Source of the DNA: Chloroflexota bacterium
Lineage (GTDB): Bacteria; Chloroflexota; Ktedonobacteria; Ktedonobacterales; JACDGC01
DNA: 15,885 nt
Direction of reading: 5' to 3'
NCBI GenBank assembly: GCA_021812265.1
Contig: JAKAOI010000008.1
Span: 1-15,885 of the forward strand
Both the position numbers and the translations under genes were made by a program. Below, one piece after another: positions 1 to 6,703 of this stretch; position 1 is the first letter of the stretch; the number at the start of each line of letters is the position of its first letter. The notes under the pieces were generated by a model, which did no database searches, was not told where the DNA came from, and was given only the letters and a program-made list of their open reading frames with translations.

Positions 1-844
1 CCCGAAAGAACGTTCCGCTGTCTTTTACATGCGCTTGGCGCTTTATAAGCGATTCCGCCAAGTCGCCGATTGTTGCTGCAAAACTGATAAGTATAGCTAA
101 CACCAGTACATGATACCAAGCAAAAATGCCGCGAATAGGTATACTAAAAACAAATACTGCGGCTAAACATAAAAAAAATCCCCCAATAACCCCTTCCCAT
201 GTTTTCCCCGGGCTGACTACCGGCGCCAACAAATGCTTCCCCATAAACCGCCCGCTGAAATATGCGGCGCTGTCAAATGCCCATTCTCCAAAAAACACGA
301 TAAGCATATACCAGAAGGCCGGTGAAGATGCGCCAACTACGCTGCCGCGCAAAGCAATAAGATACGCCAGCGGCCAAGCCAGATAGAGCGCCATTACTAA
401 TGTAAGCGCCCAATCCATTAAAGCGGTGCCAAGTTTATGCCGTGTAATTAGCAGCCATGAAAGGGAACCCAGCACCAGCAGCATCACCATCACTTCCATG
501 ATCGTCTGGCGATACTCGGGAAGCAGTAAAATGCCGAGGAATAATGTAGAGCCGAAGCAGAAACTGAGAATGGTTAATGGGCGATACCCAAGTTTTTCAA
601 ACATTTTTTTCAGTTCATAAATACCCAGCCCCAGAATCAGAATACCCAGCAAAACATCTGCCCATCCGCCGAACCATATAGCAATTACAACTACCGGAAT
701 AGCAATTCCTGCTGTAACCAGTCTTTGTGATAAGGAGGTAAGCCAATCGGGGGTTAAGCGCTTTTTGATTGACGAAAGCGTGGATTGAGATTCTTTTGAA
801 GTCTCTAAACCTGGTTCATTAGGGTCAATTGCCTTGTCACTCAT
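1..844 (-). CDS. cdsA: Phosphatidate cytidylyltransferase (CDP-diglyceride synthase), 3' end cut by window edge
   Basis: Integral membrane enzyme that makes CDP-diacylglycerol from phosphatidic acid and CTP, the branch point of phospholipid synthesis. Translating the minus strand from the ATG at 844 gives 281 residues before the window ends. A polar N-terminus of about 40 residues is followed by many hydrophobic segments, for example AIPVVVIAIWF and VMVMLLVLGSLSWLL. SPGKTWEGVIGG and, at the very edge, the start of the CdsA signature (ESLIKRQAHVKDSG) are diagnostic. Only the last residues, from about the PGHGG part of the signature onward, are missing. The start is preceded by a weak AAGGG and no better upstream start is visible. 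It is the last visible gene of the rpsB-tsf-pyrH-frr-uppS-cdsA series, but it lies 212 nt behind uppS with a terminator-like hairpin between them, so its expression may be partly uncoupled. Confidence 0.95.
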   Translation of the reverse strand, partial: MSDKAIDPNEPGLETSKESQSTLSSIKKRLTPDWLTSLSQRLVTAGIAIPVVVIAIWFGGWADVLLGILILGLGIYELKKMFEKLGYRPLTILSFCFGSTLFLGILLLPEYRQTIMEVMVMLLVLGSLSWLLITRHKLGTALMDWALTLVMALYLAWPLAYLIALRGSVVGASSPAFWYMLIVFFGEWAFDSAAYFSGRFMGKHLLAPVVSPGKTWEGVIGGFFLCLAAVFVFSIPIRGIFAWYHVLVLAILISFAATIGDLAESLIKRQAHVKDSGTFFR

Positions 845-907
845 AAATGGCGCCCTTTTTATCATTGTTCACACGCAAGTATGTTCACCGGAACTTTCTT
901 TGTTATC

Positions 908-948
908 AAAAAAACGAAGTGAAATCCGAACGCATCTCGAAAACTTCG
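908..948 (-). terminator. Terminator-like hairpin between uppS and cdsA
   Basis: On the minus strand CGAAGT (948-943) can pair with ACTTCG (920-915), followed directly by seven T (914-908). The loop is 22 nt and can form a smaller CGA/TCG pairing. This is the layout of an intrinsic terminator, but the stem is only 6 bp, so readthrough into cdsA is likely. A run of six C (953-948 on the minus strand) flanks it. Confidence 0.4.
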
Positions 949-1028
949 GGGGGTCGGGACAGGTGTTTTGGAAAATTTTCTGCCGGTTCAACTCAATTGA
1001 CAGCTGTGCATTACAACTTTTACACATT

Positions 1029-1044
1029 ATACAATATATTGTAT
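1029..1044. repeat. 16-bp perfect AT-rich palindrome just downstream of uppS
   Basis: ATACAATATATTGTAT is a perfect 16-bp palindrome beginning 13 nt after the uppS stop. On the minus strand it runs into TTGTATAATG, which contains a consensus -10 hexamer TATAAT, though no -35 box is found at 16-18 nt. It could be an operator overlapping a weak promoter for cdsA or a chance AT-rich dyad. Function is not established from sequence. Confidence 0.4.
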
Positions 1045-1056
1045 CAGCGCGTCGGT

Positions 1057-1914
1057 TTAGGATCGCGAAATTTCTGATTTTGCGCGCGCTTCCGTATCTT
1101 TAGCAAGATACGCCATATTTGCATGTTCCGGACCTATTTTGCCAAACTTACGTTTGCGCTGCGCGAAAGAATTGAGCGCAACAACCAGTTCGTTTCTGTC
1201 GAAATCGGGGAACAGCGTTGGCGTAGAATAATACTCGCTATATGCGCTTTGCCAAACCAAAAAATTAGAAAGCCGCATTTCACCGGCGGTGCGGATGATC
1301 AAATCGGGATCGGGAATATCATGGGAGTACATATGAGCAGTAATCATTTCTTCCGTCACACGGTCTGAAGGAACACCGCTGGCAATAACGGCGCGAATGG
1401 CGTCGAGAATTTCGGCTCTGCCTCCGTAATTCAGGCAGACGTTCAGGTTCAGCCGGGAATTATTTTTCGTTGTTTCCACAGCGTTGCTAATACCTTGCTG
1501 GATATCCGGGCGCAGTTCCTGAAGTCTTCCAAAATGCCGGATACGCACCCCTTCGGCGCGCAGGCTTTCTAAATAACGATTGAAAGAATCCCAGAACAAA
1601 TCCATCAGGCCGTCAACTTCATCCTTTGGCCGTCCCCAATTTTCAGTAGAAAAGGCGTAAACGGTTAAATATTGTATCCCTTCCTGCGGAGCGGCCTCTA
1701 CGATATTGTGCAGCGCTTCAACTCCGGCGCGGTGCCCGGCGCCACGCGGCAAATGCCGTTTTGTGGCCCATCTGCCGTTGCCATCCATAATAATAGCAAC
1801 ATGCTGAGGAGTTATGGCGCGCGGCTCTTCGGGAAGAGTAATCTCCTGTTTTTTTGATTTACCTGAAGGAGATTTGAGGATATGCAGGATTAAATCAACA
1901 ATGCCCTTCGACAT
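1057..1914 (-). CDS. uppS: Isoprenyl transferase (undecaprenyl diphosphate synthase)
   Basis: Cis-prenyltransferase that extends farnesyl diphosphate with isopentenyl units to the C55 carrier lipid for peptidoglycan and other envelope polymers. The whole family pattern is present: HVAIIMDGNGRWA at residues 38-50 with the catalytic Asp at 44, RGAGHRAG at 57-64, YAFSTENW at 86-93, LNYGGRAE, and near the C-terminus DLIIRTAGEMRLSNFLVWQ with the diphosphate-binding arginines. I chose the ATG at 1914 (285 aa): AGAGG lies 8 nt upstream, whereas the TTG two codons earlier is only 2 nt from it. A roughly 37-residue N-terminal extension beyond the usual core makes it longer than the typical 250 aa. It follows frr by 23 nt and belongs to the same transcript. 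Product chain length cannot be read from sequence. Confidence 0.96.
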   Translation of the reverse strand: MSKGIVDLILHILKSPSGKSKKQEITLPEEPRAITPQHVAIIMDGNGRWATKRHLPRGAGHRAGVEALHNIVEAAPQEGIQYLTVYAFSTENWGRPKDEVDGLMDLFWDSFNRYLESLRAEGVRIRHFGRLQELRPDIQQGISNAVETTKNNSRLNLNVCLNYGGRAEILDAIRAVIASGVPSDRVTEEMITAHMYSHDIPDPDLIIRTAGEMRLSNFLVWQSAYSEYYSTPTLFPDFDRNELVVALNSFAQRKRKFGKIGPEHANMAYLAKDTEARAKSEISRS

Positions 1915-1937
1915 ATTCAAGACCTCTTCTCGTACAG

Positions 1938-2498
1938 TTAGACTGCAAGAATTTCCTGCTCTTTTACCTGAGCGATCTGGTCAATTTCCGCAACATACTT
2001 ATCGGTCATTTTCTGAAGACGATCGGCGCCGCGTTTTTGCTCATCTTCGGAGATCAGTTTATTTTTTTCCTGTTCCCGAAGGTGATCGTGCGCGTCGCGG
2101 CGGACATTGCGAACGGCTATTTTTGCGTCATCAACACGTTTATGCGCTTGTTTTACCAATTCTTTGCGCCGTTCTGCAGTTGGCTGCGGAAAAGCGATGC
2201 GAATCAATGTTCCGTCGTTTAAAGGAGTAATGCCCAAATCACTTTTTTGCAACGTTTTTTCAATATCATCCAGCGCTTTGCGATCCCATGGCTGAACCGT
2301 CAGTGTACGCGCGTCCGGCGCATGAATGGCGGCAATTTGCTGCAATGGGGTAGGTGTTCCGTAATAATCTACGGAAAGGTGTTCAATTAGGCTTGGCGCG
2401 GCGCGGCCGGTACGAATAGAGCCTAATTCGCGGCGCAGCGCTTCAATTGCCTGAGACATGCGGTGTTCTGCGTCGCCAAAAATATCATCATTGGCCAT
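1938..2498 (-). CDS. frr: Ribosome recycling factor
   Basis: Works with EF-G in the cytosol to split the post-termination ribosome and release mRNA and tRNA. The 186-residue product has the normal family length. RTGRAAPSLIEHLSVDYYGTP near the N-terminus and the hinge region are typical, domain II carries GITPLNDGTLIRIAFPQPTAERR, and the long C-terminal helix of domain I contains KRVDDAKIAVRNVRRDAHDHL. The ATG at 2498 is the only reasonable start, since a stop (TAG) lies ten codons upstream in frame. The best Shine-Dalgarno-like string, AAAGG, is unusually far (about 16 nt), so initiation may be weak or coupled to pyrH translation. The 61-nt gap after pyrH contains a short GGCAG/CTGCC dyad at 2524-2534. 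Confidence 0.97.
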   Translation of the reverse strand: MANDDIFGDAEHRMSQAIEALRRELGSIRTGRAAPSLIEHLSVDYYGTPTPLQQIAAIHAPDARTLTVQPWDRKALDDIEKTLQKSDLGITPLNDGTLIRIAFPQPTAERRKELVKQAHKRVDDAKIAVRNVRRDAHDHLREQEKNKLISEDEQKRGADRLQKMTDKYVAEIDQIAQVKEQEILAV

Positions 2499-2559
2499 AA
2501 TATAAAATGTAAAACCTTTCTAAGGCAGCCTGCCAGTTTATGAGGAAAAACTTCCCCGT

Positions 2560-3324
2560 TTAACTCCAGCGATACCCTTCTTTTGAGTGCGGCATAGAAT
2601 GAACGATAGTGCCATGGCTGCCGCCAAAAACGATGCGTTCCAAACTGCCGGCTTCCATTAAATTATAAACAATAATCGGCAGATTGTGATCCTGACACAT
2701 TGTTAACGCCGTGCGGTCCATCACCTGAAGTTCGCGGTTAATGGCCTCGGAATAGGTAAGCTCGGCGTATTTACGCGCCTCGGGATCTTTTTTGGGGTCA
2801 GCCGAGTACACGCCATCTACTTTTGTTCCTTTTAAAAGAACCGTGCAATTCAATTCCAATGCGCGCAGCGCGGCTGCGGTATCGGTAGTGAAATAGGGAT
2901 CGCCAGTTCCGGCGGCAAGGATAACGACGCGATTTTTTTCCAAATGTCGTAACGCGCGGCGCAAAATATAAGGCTCTGCAACGGCGGGCATGGGGAACGC
3001 GGTTTGAACGCGGGTAACAACACCTTCGTGTTCCAGAATATTTTGCAGGGCAATGCTGTTAATGACGGTAGCCAGCATACCCATATAGTCAGCTTGGGGT
3101 CTATCCAGCCCAGTTTCGGTGGCTGTGGCCCCGCGCACGATATTTCCGCCGCCAACAACAATGGCGACTTCCACGCCGCGATCATACACGGAATGTACTT
3201 CATGGGCAATATGCTTCAGAACTGATTGATCCAATCCATACCCCACTGAACCAGCCAGCGCTTCACCGCTGAACTTGACCATGACGCGGGGATAATGAAT
3301 GTGAGATAAACCGGCGTTTATCAT
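2560..3324 (-). CDS. pyrH: Uridylate kinase (UMP kinase)
   Basis: Bacterial hexameric UMP kinase of the amino-acid-kinase fold, converting UMP to UDP for pyrimidine nucleotide synthesis. Family landmarks in order are VMVKFSGEAL near residue 15, VVGGGNIVRGA, DYMGMLATVINSIALQ, ILAAGTGDPYFTTDTAAALRA, LLKGTKVDGVYSADP, and the C-terminal GSLERIVFGGSHGTIV. Length (254 aa) is slightly above the usual 235-245, with short extensions at both ends. The ATG at 3324 has only a weak GGA upstream. It lies 86 nt downstream of tsf, a gap that contains a perfect 12-bp hairpin. Placement between tsf and frr is the conserved bacterial order. Confidence 0.97.
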   Translation of the reverse strand: MINAGLSHIHYPRVMVKFSGEALAGSVGYGLDQSVLKHIAHEVHSVYDRGVEVAIVVGGGNIVRGATATETGLDRPQADYMGMLATVINSIALQNILEHEGVVTRVQTAFPMPAVAEPYILRRALRHLEKNRVVILAAGTGDPYFTTDTAAALRALELNCTVLLKGTKVDGVYSADPKKDPEARKYAELTYSEAINRELQVMDRTALTMCQDHNLPIIVYNLMEAGSLERIVFGGSHGTIVHSMPHSKEGYRWS

Positions 3325-3362
3325 AAATAAGTATCCATTTCGGCAGAAGATAATAAAAGAGA

Positions 3363-3394
3363 GCAGATTTTAGTGTATGTGAACTAAAATCTGC
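3363..3394 (-). terminator. Perfect 12-bp hairpin between tsf and pyrH (attenuator, terminator or processing site)
   Basis: GCAGATTTTAGT (3363-3374) and ACTAAAATCTGC (3383-3394) are exact inverted repeats around an 8-nt loop. On the minus strand the stem is followed by a T-rich but interrupted stretch (TCTCTTTTATT), so it resembles a leaky intrinsic terminator. It begins 17 nt after the tsf stop. It could equally protect the rpsB-tsf RNA end or be cut by RNase III. Which of these applies is inference. Confidence 0.5.
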
Positions 3395-3410
3395 CATATG
3401 CAAATATACG

Positions 3411-4031
3411 TTATTGCTGATTAGCGCTATCTTCGTATTTACCGATCTCATAGCGTGAGAAGCGGCGTACAACGATATTTTCCCCGGTTTTGCGAATCAG
3501 GTCATCGATGAGCGCGCCGATGGTTTTGGTTTCATCCTTTACCCAAGGCTGAAGCATTAAAACTTCCGGAGCAAACATTTTTTGTAAACGGCCCTCTACA
3601 ATTTTTGCGCGCACGGCAACCGGTTTCTTTTTTACATCCGCAGCGCTTTCCAGCTCGCTTTTTGCGGTGTTAACAATATTTTCCGGGATATCCGTAAAAG
3701 AAATGTACTTTGGATTATATCCGGCAATTTGAATCGCAATTTCGCGGCCCAGCGTGCGGAAATCTTCATTGCGCGCAACAAAATCGGTGCTGCAATTCAT
3801 TTCTACTAACACCCCGACGTTGCTGCCGTGGTGAATATAAGAGACAACGGCGCCTTGAGTTGTGTCGCGTTCCTGTCCCTTTACTTTTTCGGCGCGTTTT
3901 TGGCCTTTTTCTTCAAGTATTTTTTTTGCTTCATCAAAAGACTTAGCCTCAGTTAGGGCAGACCGGCAGTCTGCAAATCCTGCGCCGGTAATTTCACGAA
4001 GCTTTTTTACGTCTTCTGCTTTAAATTCCAT
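3411..4031 (-). CDS. tsf: Elongation factor Ts (short form)
   Basis: Guanine nucleotide exchange factor that recycles EF-Tu-GDP. The product starts MEFKAEDVKKLREITGAG, the UBA-like N-terminal domain, and carries the EF-Tu-contacting TDFVARNEDF at residues 82-91. I chose the ATG at 4031 because GAGGAG lies 8 nt upstream on the minus strand; an ATG 14 codons further upstream would add a non-homologous tail. The resulting 206 aa is the compact type (E. coli is about 283 aa): one core subdomain is followed by a short C-terminal part ending EIGKYEDSANQQ. It lies 210 nt after rpsB. A 7-bp hairpin TTGTGAG/CTCACAA (4052-4075) sits just upstream of its ribosome binding site and could modulate access. 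Confidence 0.96.
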   Translation of the reverse strand: MEFKAEDVKKLREITGAGFADCRSALTEAKSFDEAKKILEEKGQKRAEKVKGQERDTTQGAVVSYIHHGSNVGVLVEMNCSTDFVARNEDFRTLGREIAIQIAGYNPKYISFTDIPENIVNTAKSELESAADVKKKPVAVRAKIVEGRLQKMFAPEVLMLQPWVKDETKTIGALIDDLIRKTGENIVVRRFSRYEIGKYEDSANQQ

Positions 4032-4151
4032 GGAAGTAACTCCTCTAAAACTTGTGAGGACATGGTATCTCACAAAAATATAAACGATTTAAGATGCTTT
4101 GCAGTCTCAATATATCCCCAAACACGGGAAGACCTGCTTTTTACAGAGAAA

Positions 4152-4188
4152 ATGGGCGAGCGTGAACATGATTCAACGCATTGCCCAT
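4152..4188 (-). other. Imperfect hairpin in the rpsB-tsf junction
   Basis: An outer 6-bp stem ATGGGC/GCCCAT (4152-4157 with 4183-4188) encloses an inner stem GCGTGAA/TTC-A-ACGC (4160-4166 with 4172-4179) with one bulged base. On the minus strand it is followed by TTTT and then CTCTG, too short a T tract for a strong terminator. A partial attenuator or RNA processing site between rpsB and tsf is plausible. Confidence 0.35.
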
Positions 4189-4241
4189 CTCAACAACCAA
4201 TACAGTTCCGGTGGAGCAAATCCAGCGGTTCTGCCGGTTCT

Positions 4242-5099
4242 TTACTCTTCAGTTGTATCGGTTTTTGGTTCATCTGCTGTTGCAGCGCCGGCAGTAGTTT
4301 CCTGGTCTTTCCCGGCAGATTCCTCTGGAGCTGCCTCAGATGAACTTTCCGTTGCGGCGGCTGTGGCTTCCTGTTCCGTCGATTCGCCGGCTTCTTCCTT
4401 TTGCTGCGCTTCCAACAACGCTTTGCCATCGATGGCGGAATCGGCAATTTTGGCGCAAAGCAATGCGACAGCGCGGATGGCGTCATCATTTGCCGGAATC
4501 GGATAATCGATTTCATCGGGATCGCAGTTGGTGTCGGCCAGCGCGATAACGGGAATACCTAAGCGGCGGGCTTCCAGTACGGCAGTATGTTCTTTGCGAG
4601 TATCTATGACAAAAATTGCGCCGGGCAGTTGTTTCATATCGCGAATACCGGTAAAGATTTTCTGCAGGCGCTCTAATTCCTCATCAAGATGCAGAGCTTC
4701 TTTTTTGGTTAATCGGTCAAAATCGCCGGATTCCTTACGGTGTTCCAAATCGCGCATATAGCGGATTCTGGATTGGATAGTCTGGAAGTTTGTAAGCATG
4801 CCGCCAAGCCATCGAGTATTTACATAGTATTGCTCACTGCGCTGGGCCTCTGTTTTAATAGCTTCCTGAGCCTGTTTCTTCGTGCCGACAAAAAGAATTC
4901 TTTCGCCTTCGGATGTTAACTTAGAAACATATTTGCACGCCTCATTTAAGCGTGAAACTGTCTGCTGCAGATCGATGATATGGATGCCATTGCGATCGGT
5001 AAAAATGAATTGCTTCATTTTGGGATTCCAGCGGCGGGTTTGGTGGCCAAAATGCACGCCGGCTTCCAGCAGCTGTTTCATGGGAACAATGTTTGCCAA
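4242..5099 (-). CDS. rpsB: 30S ribosomal protein S2 with long acidic C-terminal tail, TTG start
   Basis: Small-subunit protein S2. The start is a TTG at 5099 giving [20 protein letters not shown], the expected S2 N-terminus. AGGAGG sits 10 nt upstream (5110-5115) and a second GGAGG at 5124-5128; the upstream ATG at 5147 would add 16 unrelated residues. Core signatures include [25 protein letters not shown], and the second signature ending [17 protein letters not shown]. From about residue 232 the protein continues as a 54-residue tail made almost only of E, A, T, S, D, G and Q, probably disordered; the total is 285 aa against about 241 in E. coli. It is first in the rpsB-tsf-pyrH-frr-uppS-cdsA operon with its own promoter and a structured leader. 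Confidence 0.97.
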   Translation of the reverse strand: MANIVPMKQLLEAGVHFGHQTRRWNPKMKQFIFTDRNGIHIIDLQQTVSRLNEACKYVSKLTSEGERILFVGTKKQAQEAIKTEAQRSEQYYVNTRWLGGMLTNFQTIQSRIRYMRDLEHRKESGDFDRLTKKEALHLDEELERLQKIFTGIRDMKQLPGAIFVIDTRKEHTAVLEARRLGIPVIALADTNCDPDEIDYPIPANDDAIRAVALLCAKIADSAIDGKALLEAQQKEEAGESTEQEATAAATESSSEAAPEESAGKDQETTAGAATADEPKTDTTEE

Positions 5100-5227
5100 A
5101 GGAATATAACCTCCTGATAGTATCCTCCAAAACTGCCGATAGCACATTACTTCCGAATAGCCTTATTCGGTCAGGCGCAAGTGAAGGCAGCATGTGTGGA
5201 TTTTCAGCGCTTTTGCGCTGCGTATAC
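5100..5227 (-). promoter_or_regulatory. Structured 5' leader of rpsB, candidate S2 autoregulatory element
   Basis: From the predicted transcription start (about 5227) to the rpsB start, the minus strand can form CAGCGC-AAAA-GCGCTG (5220-5205) and a perfect 7-bp hairpin CCGAATA-AGGC-TATTCGG (5170-5153). The second is flanked by ACTT/AAGT and enclosed by CTGCC (5190-5186) pairing with GGCAG (5137-5133). The nested fold ends just before the tandem Shine-Dalgarno strings. S2 is known to repress its own operon through the leader in some bacteria. That this leader does so is inference. Confidence 0.45.
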
Positions 5228-5233
5228 ACAATC

Positions 5234-5263
5234 AGTATATGATCCGGCGGCGGGGAATGGCAA
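5234..5263 (-). promoter_or_regulatory. Sigma-70-type promoter for the rpsB operon
   Basis: On the minus strand TTGCCA (5263-5258) is followed after 18 nt by TATACT (5239-5234). Each hexamer matches five of six consensus positions. It lies between the terminator of the upstream response regulator gene and the structured rpsB leader, which is where the operon promoter is expected. Confidence 0.5.
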
Positions 5264-5283
5264 ACTTGCATATCATGCGTAAG

Positions 5284-5344
5284 AAAAAACAGTATGCGCA
5301 GAATATGTTGGGAGTGTTTGCGCTATGGCGCTGATATTCTGCGC
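5284..5344 (-). terminator. Terminator after the response regulator gene
   Basis: GCGCAGAATAT (5296-5306) and ATATTCTGCGC (5334-5344) form a perfect 11-bp stem with a 27-nt loop that itself contains a GCGC/GCGC pairing. On the minus strand the stem is followed, after 6 nt, by six T (5289-5284). It begins 11 nt past the stop of the gene at 5356. The offset T tract makes it imperfect but position and strand fit. Confidence 0.6.
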
Positions 5345-5355
5345 GGAAAAAAATG

Positions 5356-6360
5356 TTACGCTGTTTTGGTTTCTTGCTGCAGCTGGCCCCAAATTGGTTT
5401 CACTGCCTCTAAAATTTCTGCAGGCTCCATTTGGGTAAAATCGGTCAAATTTACATCCCGCGATTTTATAATGATGGTTACAAACGGAAACCGGGTTGAA
5501 GAACCGTCTTTTTCGACGCCGGGAATCCAGCCCCTATCGCGGTCGATGGTGCGATACATGGAGGGCGCCAAAGCAGTAAACTTTGCAGTAATTGAATCCA
5601 TAATTTCTTGTTTAAATTCAGGAGCTGTAACAATAGCAAAATCATCGCTGGCCACATGGCCGCCAACAATAATACGCTGTTCATCGCTGAGCTGATGCGC
5701 TTCGACAGTTTCAGAAATAGCGTTGCGGATGATATCGGCGGCGGCGGCAAGAAATGCGTCGCCAGCGATATAGCCATATCTGTCGTTATAGCTTTTAAAA
5801 TGATGAATATCGGCGTAAATGATGCTGAAAGAATCCTTTTTCTGAATAAATTCCGCTACAACCGATTCAAGCCCGGCCAAGCCAGGCAAAGACGTTATGG
5901 GATCCAGCCATTGCTCGCGCGCCTTATTTTTCAGGCGGATATGCGCGGCAACGCGCGCCAATAATTCGGGAATTTCGCAGGGTTTAATAATATAGTCATC
6001 TGCGCCGGCGGCAGCCCCTGCAATGCGGCTTTCCTCACCGGCGTGCCCGGTGAGCATAATAACGGTGGTTTGTCGCAGCAAGGATTCTTTTTTGATTTGC
6101 GCACAAACTTTATATCCCGAAATATCCGGCAGGCCAACATCTAATAGCACAATATCCGGCCGAAAAATACGGAGCAACGGCAATGCGCTTGCCCCATCTT
6201 CAATACACTTAACATGGTACCCTTGTGCGCGTAAATTGCGTTCAATAAATATCCGTGTAGATTCACCGTCTTCGATTAATGCGATACGCCCACGGACTTG
6301 CTGCTCATTTCGTATAAACAATGCTTCAAAAGCTTGATCATCAGGATACTGTTGCTGCAT
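5356..6360 (-). CDS. Response regulator: REC domain plus degenerate GGDEF domain
   Basis: Two-component output protein of 334 aa. Residues about 24-142 form a receiver domain with an intact phosphorylation site: acidic pair E30/D31, phospho-acceptor D74 in IVLLDVGLPD, T104 in VIMLTGHA and K126 in IIKPCE. Residues about 150-325 resemble a diguanylate cyclase domain, including the lead-in LDPITSLPG (compare DPLTGLPN) and IYADIHHFKSYNDRYG. At the signature position, however, it reads ASDDF (residues 237-241) instead of GGDEF. It is therefore probably catalytically inactive, perhaps a GTP or c-di-GMP sensor or a protein-interaction domain. The ATG at 6360 has AGGAGG 6 nt upstream. No histidine kinase is adjacent, so its partner is unknown. 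It sits between rpoN and the rpsB operon with its own terminator. Confidence 0.9.
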   Translation of the reverse strand: MQQQYPDDQAFEALFIRNEQQVRGRIALIEDGESTRIFIERNLRAQGYHVKCIEDGASALPLLRIFRPDIVLLDVGLPDISGYKVCAQIKKESLLRQTTVIMLTGHAGEESRIAGAAAGADDYIIKPCEIPELLARVAAHIRLKNKAREQWLDPITSLPGLAGLESVVAEFIQKKDSFSIIYADIHHFKSYNDRYGYIAGDAFLAAAADIIRNAISETVEAHQLSDEQRIIVGGHVASDDFAIVTAPEFKQEIMDSITAKFTALAPSMYRTIDRDRGWIPGVEKDGSSTRFPFVTIIIKSRDVNLTDFTQMEPAEILEAVKPIWGQLQQETKTA

Positions 6361-6703
6361 GCGCCGCCTCCTCTCAGGTATTCTGCTGCAAATATATTCG
6401 TGGCAGAAATATTTACAATATCATCATACTATCGTTCTACAAGACAGATAGGACCTGTCGAACTGCTGTTTTCCCGCAAAATATTGCCTAACTTGCCGTG
6501 TTCAGGCAAAACATTCCATTCCGTCAAATAACACCTGAAACGCTGAGCAGCAATCGATAAAACGTTTTACCGAAGATATATATGTGCAAACCACATGATC
6601 ATCTGGATGATAATTGAAAACACTACCTTCTTTACTATACAATAAATTAAGCAAAAATAAAAGCCCTTTGAAAAATTTATTGTAAACAATATCTAAGCCA
6701 AGG
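6361..6703. other. 343-nt intergenic region between rpoN and the response regulator, rich in dyads
   Basis: No convincing gene lies here. It contains several inverted repeats: GACAG/CTGTC (6443-6459), TTGCCT/AGGCAA (6484-6509), the palindrome TAAAACGTTTTA (6558-6569), ATCATC-TG-GATGAT (6598-6611), an 11-bp repeat (6638-6648 with 6674-6684) and ATTGT-AA-ACAAT (6679-6690). The promoter of the response regulator gene must lie here or further upstream, but I find no clear -35/-10 pair. The part next to rpoN is strongly AT-rich. Confidence 0.5.
6638..6684 (-). repeat. 11-bp AT-rich inverted repeat downstream of rpoN
   Basis: TACAATAAATT (6638-6648) and AATTTATTGTA (6674-6684) are exact inverted repeats around a 25-nt spacer, 20 nt after the rpoN stop. 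There is no T tract after the stem on the minus strand, so it is not a standard terminator. It may stabilise the rpoN 3' end. Confidence 0.4.

Noticed and set aside
997..1002. Perfect -35 hexamer TTGACA on the plus strand
   Set aside because: No acceptable -10 at 16-18 nt and no plus-strand gene downstream; probably chance.
1915..1920. TTG start for uppS two codons upstream
   Set aside because: The AGAGG ribosome binding site is only 2 nt from it but 8 nt from the ATG at 1914.
4032..4073. Upstream ATG giving a 14-residue longer EF-Ts
   Set aside because: The extension covers the strong ribosome binding site and does not resemble EF-Ts, whose family starts at MEFKAEDV.
6685..6700. Sigma-54-like promoter TGGCTTAGATATTGTT just after rpoN
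   Set aside because: The spacing fits -24/-12, but the conserved GC of the -12 element is GT and there is little other match; too weak to call.
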